Origin: Carnegiea gigantea
Taxonomy: Eukaryota; Streptophyta; Magnoliopsida; Caryophyllales; Cactaceae
DNA: 64,000 nucleotides
Direction of reading: 5' to 3'
Assembly: GCA_029747015.1 (NCBI GenBank)
Contig: JAKOGI010000111.1
Location: 62,001 to 126,000 of the forward strand
Position 1 is the stretch's first letter; each line of letters opens with the position of its first letter. Below, in pieces: positions 60,679 to 64,000 of the stretch. The translations under genes and the position numbers were made by a program. The notes under the pieces are model-generated. The model searched no databases. It saw nothing but the letters and a program-made list of their open reading frames with translations, and had not been told where the DNA came from.

Positions 60679-61884
60679 AAAGTCTTAAGCTAATTCAAAT
60701 AAAAGCAGAGTTAAAAATGGAGATGAGACAAAAACTGGAAATAAGAAAGAGAGCACAGAGAGAGTCACCTCAAGAACAGAACATTGAAGAAAATCCATGA
60801 GTGTCCTAGCACTGAGCTCAACTCAGGAGCAGGGGATTGGGAATCTTGGATGTTTCAGCAAAGAACAACCAGAACAGAGCTTCAAAGTTCATTAAAAATG
60901 GCGAAATCGCCATTACCACAGCATCAGTCGTACCAAAACAGGGCAGGGGAGAGGGAAAACGAAATCATTCAAACTTGAACCCAAAACATGACAATTGCAA
61001 GCTGAAATCAAGAAGGACAACTCTAAATTACAAAATCTAGTCTGCTTGTATGAATTCAAATCTAAAACACAGATCTGAAATCAAAATAGATAAAACGACA
61101 ATAAACCCTAAGTCACTAATTACTGAAATTAAACTAAGAACAACCTAAAATTAAGCCTAAAAAAACGTAAAGCTAAACCTAATTACAAGAATTCGAAGGC
61201 TGAAAACAGCTATTCGAAACCCAAATAAGAACAAACCCTAAATTCCTAAAACTTGAATTAAAAATGCTAAGAACCCTAAAATTAAACCCAAAAACGTAAA
61301 ACTAAAACCTCTCTAATACCTAGCTGTGCCACAACCTCTATTTACACTCGAGCCCTATAATCTCGACAATTGAATTCGTATGAGGTGGACGGTGGGATGG
61401 ATGATGCACTGGCTGAGATAGAGAGGTGTGGTGGATGCACCTTGATGGTGGAGATGACTGCTGGAGATGGAGATGCTGATGGTGCTGGATGGTGTCAGGG
61501 ATGAACATGGAGAGATGAGTGCCAATTCAGAGAGAGAGACCGAGAATGGGGGTCAGGTTCTGTGGTTTGGTCGAAGAGAAAGAAAGTGAAAGTTAAAGGG
61601 AGTGAATCATGTGCTGTGTGTGTGGGGTTTGTGGTGGTTTTCTTTGCCTTTTTTTTCTTTTGGGTTATAAAAGAAAGTAGGCTAAGGAATTTGGGTCGAG
61701 TTTGAGTCAATCTAGCCCAATGCTTTATTTTCGACATTTTTTCATCTTTTTCGTATTTTTTTCGAATTATTTAATACCTACAAAACAAAATCAAATCAAA
61801 TAAAAATCTAAATATAACAGTTATTTGAAGCATAAATCAGGTATAAAGATGTCACAAAAGTAGCATATTTTTTCAGCATGAATA
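60313..61884 (-). repeat. 5' LTR of the gag-only element
   Basis: The plus strand starts TGGTACGATGATTTTGAG and ends CATGAATA, with the terminal CA decayed to TA. The primer-proximal part has GCCGCAAGTATATGAC, then GTCGCAGTAATTGAGGGTCG, then GATTAAGGTCAC, shared with 26757-28496. A pure (AT)n run lies at about 60614-60676. Confidence 0.8.
60614..60676. repeat. (AT)n microsatellite
   Basis: About 31 AT units in the 5' LTR sit at the point homologous to the compound microsatellite at 54972-55347. Confidence 0.95.
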
Positions 61885-62771
61885 ATTTGTAAATATAAAA
61901 AGTTTTGGGCATTTATGCAATTAAGGTGAACAGCGAACGTGGCCCTTTTTGTTGGTTTTCTCAAAAATCGAGGTATCCTGCAGTTATTTTTAAAAATTGA
62001 GGGGGCTTTTTATTGTTTATACAAAACTTAAGGTACTTTTGTGTCTTTTATCCTTTTTTTTTACTACATTTTCTTTTGTTTCTCTATTCTTTTTCTATTT
62101 GATTTCATTCCCTACAGAAATCACTCTTTGAAGAGTAAATTTAACGCAATATGAGTTAAATTTTCTACTACTAATTGAATAATGAATCATCATATTTTTG
62201 AAGTACTTAAGATAAAAAATACGAACTTAATTAATTAACTTTCCCTCTTATGTAAAGCTAGAAGATAAAGGCAACATAATATCACAACCTCCTCTCCCAC
62301 TCCAAATAAATAAGAAAATTTAATTTATTAGGCGATAAAATTTCAACATTAGGTGTGGTGACCACCCTAAAATCAAGTTTCGGTTCCAGTTCTTAAAAGT
62401 TAGGAACCAGTTTCGTTTCCCAATTTTTTGGATGGATACCTAGAACTACTCACCCCTAATTAAATACTATTGTACTTTAATGAAATATGAAACTAATCAT
62501 ATAAACTTTATTTTATGCAACATGAAGAGGAATAAAGTAAACAAATCCCTCATATAATGAGACTACTAGCAAACAACAATAAAAAAGCAGAGAATTCATC
62601 AAATAAGAAAATTTCCATGGAAAGTCCATAAACATATTAGAAAAGGCAATTGTTATGATCAATGTTTTTAAAAGAAGTCAATATTATTAATAATCTCTTG
62701 TGTTTTTGTGGCTATTTTCCATGTTTGGGGAAGAAGAACGGAGATCATCATTCCCATAAGAGTTAGCATGT
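61885..62771. other. AT-rich spacer between two LTR elements
   Basis: No gene or RNA was recognised. The sequence is AT-rich with short frames only. Confidence 0.5.
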
Positions 62772-64000
62772 TGATAGACCTTTATTTGAATTGATTTTAG
62801 CCCCTATTTGGCTAATTTTTCTCATGGTTTTTATGTCGAATTTAGATGAGGAAGGGTCAAATTCACTTCCTTTCGATTCATACTGTGCTTATAATGTGTT
62901 TTGCCTTACTTGCAGGAGAAATCCTCTAATTTGATAGAAAAGAAGGTTTTGGGAATGAATTCAAGCAAGAATACAGGTCCGACGAAGCCCCGAGCACCAA
63001 GGGAAGCAGAGCTGAAGGAAACAATAAATCGCACGACCATGCAGTAGGGGGCGCGGCTATGCTGCCATGCTAGAAAGGTGGCACGGTCGTGCCACAAACT
63101 TGTGGGGAGCACCGTCTACCTGTGCTACGGGGCACGGCCATGCCCCCCCTCCGTCCACGCGATTTAATTCTTTTTAGTCTTTATAAGCAACGGTTCCTTT
63201 TTTGCCATGGATGGGCTCTTCTCGGGGGGTTCTTGGAGGGACGATTTAGGGTTCCTCCTCACACTTCCAAATCCCACTAGGGGGTAAATAAAGTAGGGTA
63301 ATTAGGTTAGATTAGATGATTATTTTTATTCAAGCTTGTGGATTCGATCTTCAATTCAATTGAGCATAAGTTTTCTCTCCTCTTTCTCTCTTATTTTGTG
63401 TATTTAAGTTTAAGTTTTGTTTATATGCTTTTATGATGCTTAGTAGTTAGATTGTGTTGCTTTGATTGTAATTAGCCTCTTGATGGCTAATTGATTCTGT
63501 TTGAACCTTTACCCCCCTCGTTTACACTAGAATTTAGGATTTTCTCTCATGCCCACCATGTGTTCGATAAAATACTTGAAAGAACTTTCATCCGTATTTT
63601 AGGGCAATTAACTTATGCTAAAAGGTGAGGTTGATTGTCTAGTGTCGGTAGAGTGAATAGCCAGGATTGGGACATGAAAATAGTTTCAGTCGCTGGCTAG
63701 GTCAAGGTTGTTAATCTCATAGTTTAGTTGAGCTAATCCCACGAAAATCGGTAGTTAGAACAATTAGACTAGCCTATAGGCCCTTGAGAGAGGGCTTAGG
63801 TGGGGTCTACTGATATAACTGCTCAACCTTGAATACTTGGATAACTTGAAAAGGTAAGGGTTTGACTTGATTAGTTATCTGTCATAGATTTAATTACAAC
63901 TGAAGTCTTCTCGCTTTAGTAGTTTAGTTCTACTTTCCCTTCAGCCTTTATCTTGCCTAGATTGATACAATTGAGTTAGCTCTGGTAATTGAAAGCACAA
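62772..64000 (+). mobile_element. LTR of an Athila-like element, cut by the window edge
   Basis: It begins TGATAGACCTTTATTTGAAT, resembling the minus-strand start of the LTRs at 1-1351 and 11531-15954 (TGATATACCTC). GCACGGTCGTGCC-like palindromes lie at about 63030-63145. A TATA box (TTTATAAG, 63180-63187) and a leader follow. Whether this is a solo LTR or the 5' LTR of a full element lies beyond 64000. Confidence 0.55.
63180..63187 (+). promoter_or_regulatory. TATA box of the right-edge LTR
   Basis: TTTATAAG lies about 410 bases into the LTR and is followed by a G/C-mixed leader, as in plant LTR promoters. Confidence 0.4.

Larger units (their letters stand above)
55348..61884 (-). mobile_element. 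Gag-only LTR retrotransposon (TR-GAG/LARD type)
   Basis: Two homologous LTRs (left one truncated, 55348-56573; right one 60313-61884) enclose 3.7 kb that holds a tRNA-Asp type primer site, a broken gag ORF and non-coding DNA, but no protease or pol motif. A GT-rich polypurine-like stretch precedes the 3' LTR on the minus strand. By eye the LTRs agree at roughly nine positions in ten over their first 300 shared bases, so the insertion is not recent. The solo LTR at 26757-28496 is a more distant member of the same family. Confidence 0.8.

Overview
The window is nuclear DNA of a flowering plant. The evidence is two intron-containing genes whose products look like plant proteins (a PRCC-type nuclear protein and a PDAT1-type acyltransferase), an AT-rich background, and many plant-type LTR retrotransposons, LINEs and a TRIM. 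Long introns and heavy nesting of elements fit a dicot or magnoliid with a fairly large genome. The species cannot be fixed from this sequence alone.

Layout. 1-15954 is one decayed Ty3/gypsy element of Athila-like build on the minus strand: 5' LTR at the right, tRNA-Asp type primer site, gag, protease, a conserved post-pol segment, an extra plant-transposon ORF, 3' LTR at the left. Reverse transcriptase, RNase H and integrase are deleted. Two foreign LTRs sit inside it: a solo LTR of about 3.4 kb in the internal region (1579-5022), and a 3.08-kb LTR-like insert with a perfect 5-bp target duplication inside the 5' LTR (11878-14956). 15955-20408 is AT-rich intergenic DNA with a probable Helitron 3' end.

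20409-37030 (+) is a PRCC-like gene of two coding exons split by a 15.4-kb phase-0 intron. The intron holds an RTE-type LINE scrap, a degenerate L1-type LINE, and a second LINE on the minus strand with a solo LTR (TSD ATAAG) inserted in its tail. 40506-48857 (-) is a complete six-exon PDAT1-like gene (669 aa, catalytic triad intact) lying tail-to-tail with the PRCC gene. Its intron 1 carries a 275-bp TRIM with a perfect target duplication. Its intron 3 carries one of two copies of a 1-kb AT-rich repeat with 10-bp-periodic end arrays; the other copy, inverted, lies just beyond the PRCC gene.

48858-55347 is mostly decayed repeat DNA: a copia-type primer site, an unidentified acidic ORF next to a TATA/poly(A) arrangement reminiscent of a pararetrovirus, and a 375-bp alternating CA/TA/TG microsatellite. 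55348-61884 (-) is a gag-only LTR element (TR-GAG/LARD type) whose left LTR is cut off at that microsatellite. Its LTRs belong to the same family as the solo LTR in the PRCC intron. From 62772 a further LTR on the plus strand runs off the right edge.

Only the two host genes look functional. They are not known to work together: one is a nuclear protein linked to mitotic checkpoint or splicing factors in animals, the other makes triacylglycerol at the ER. No tRNA, rRNA or CRISPR locus was seen. Exon borders were set by hand from reading frame, GT-AG sites and family knowledge.
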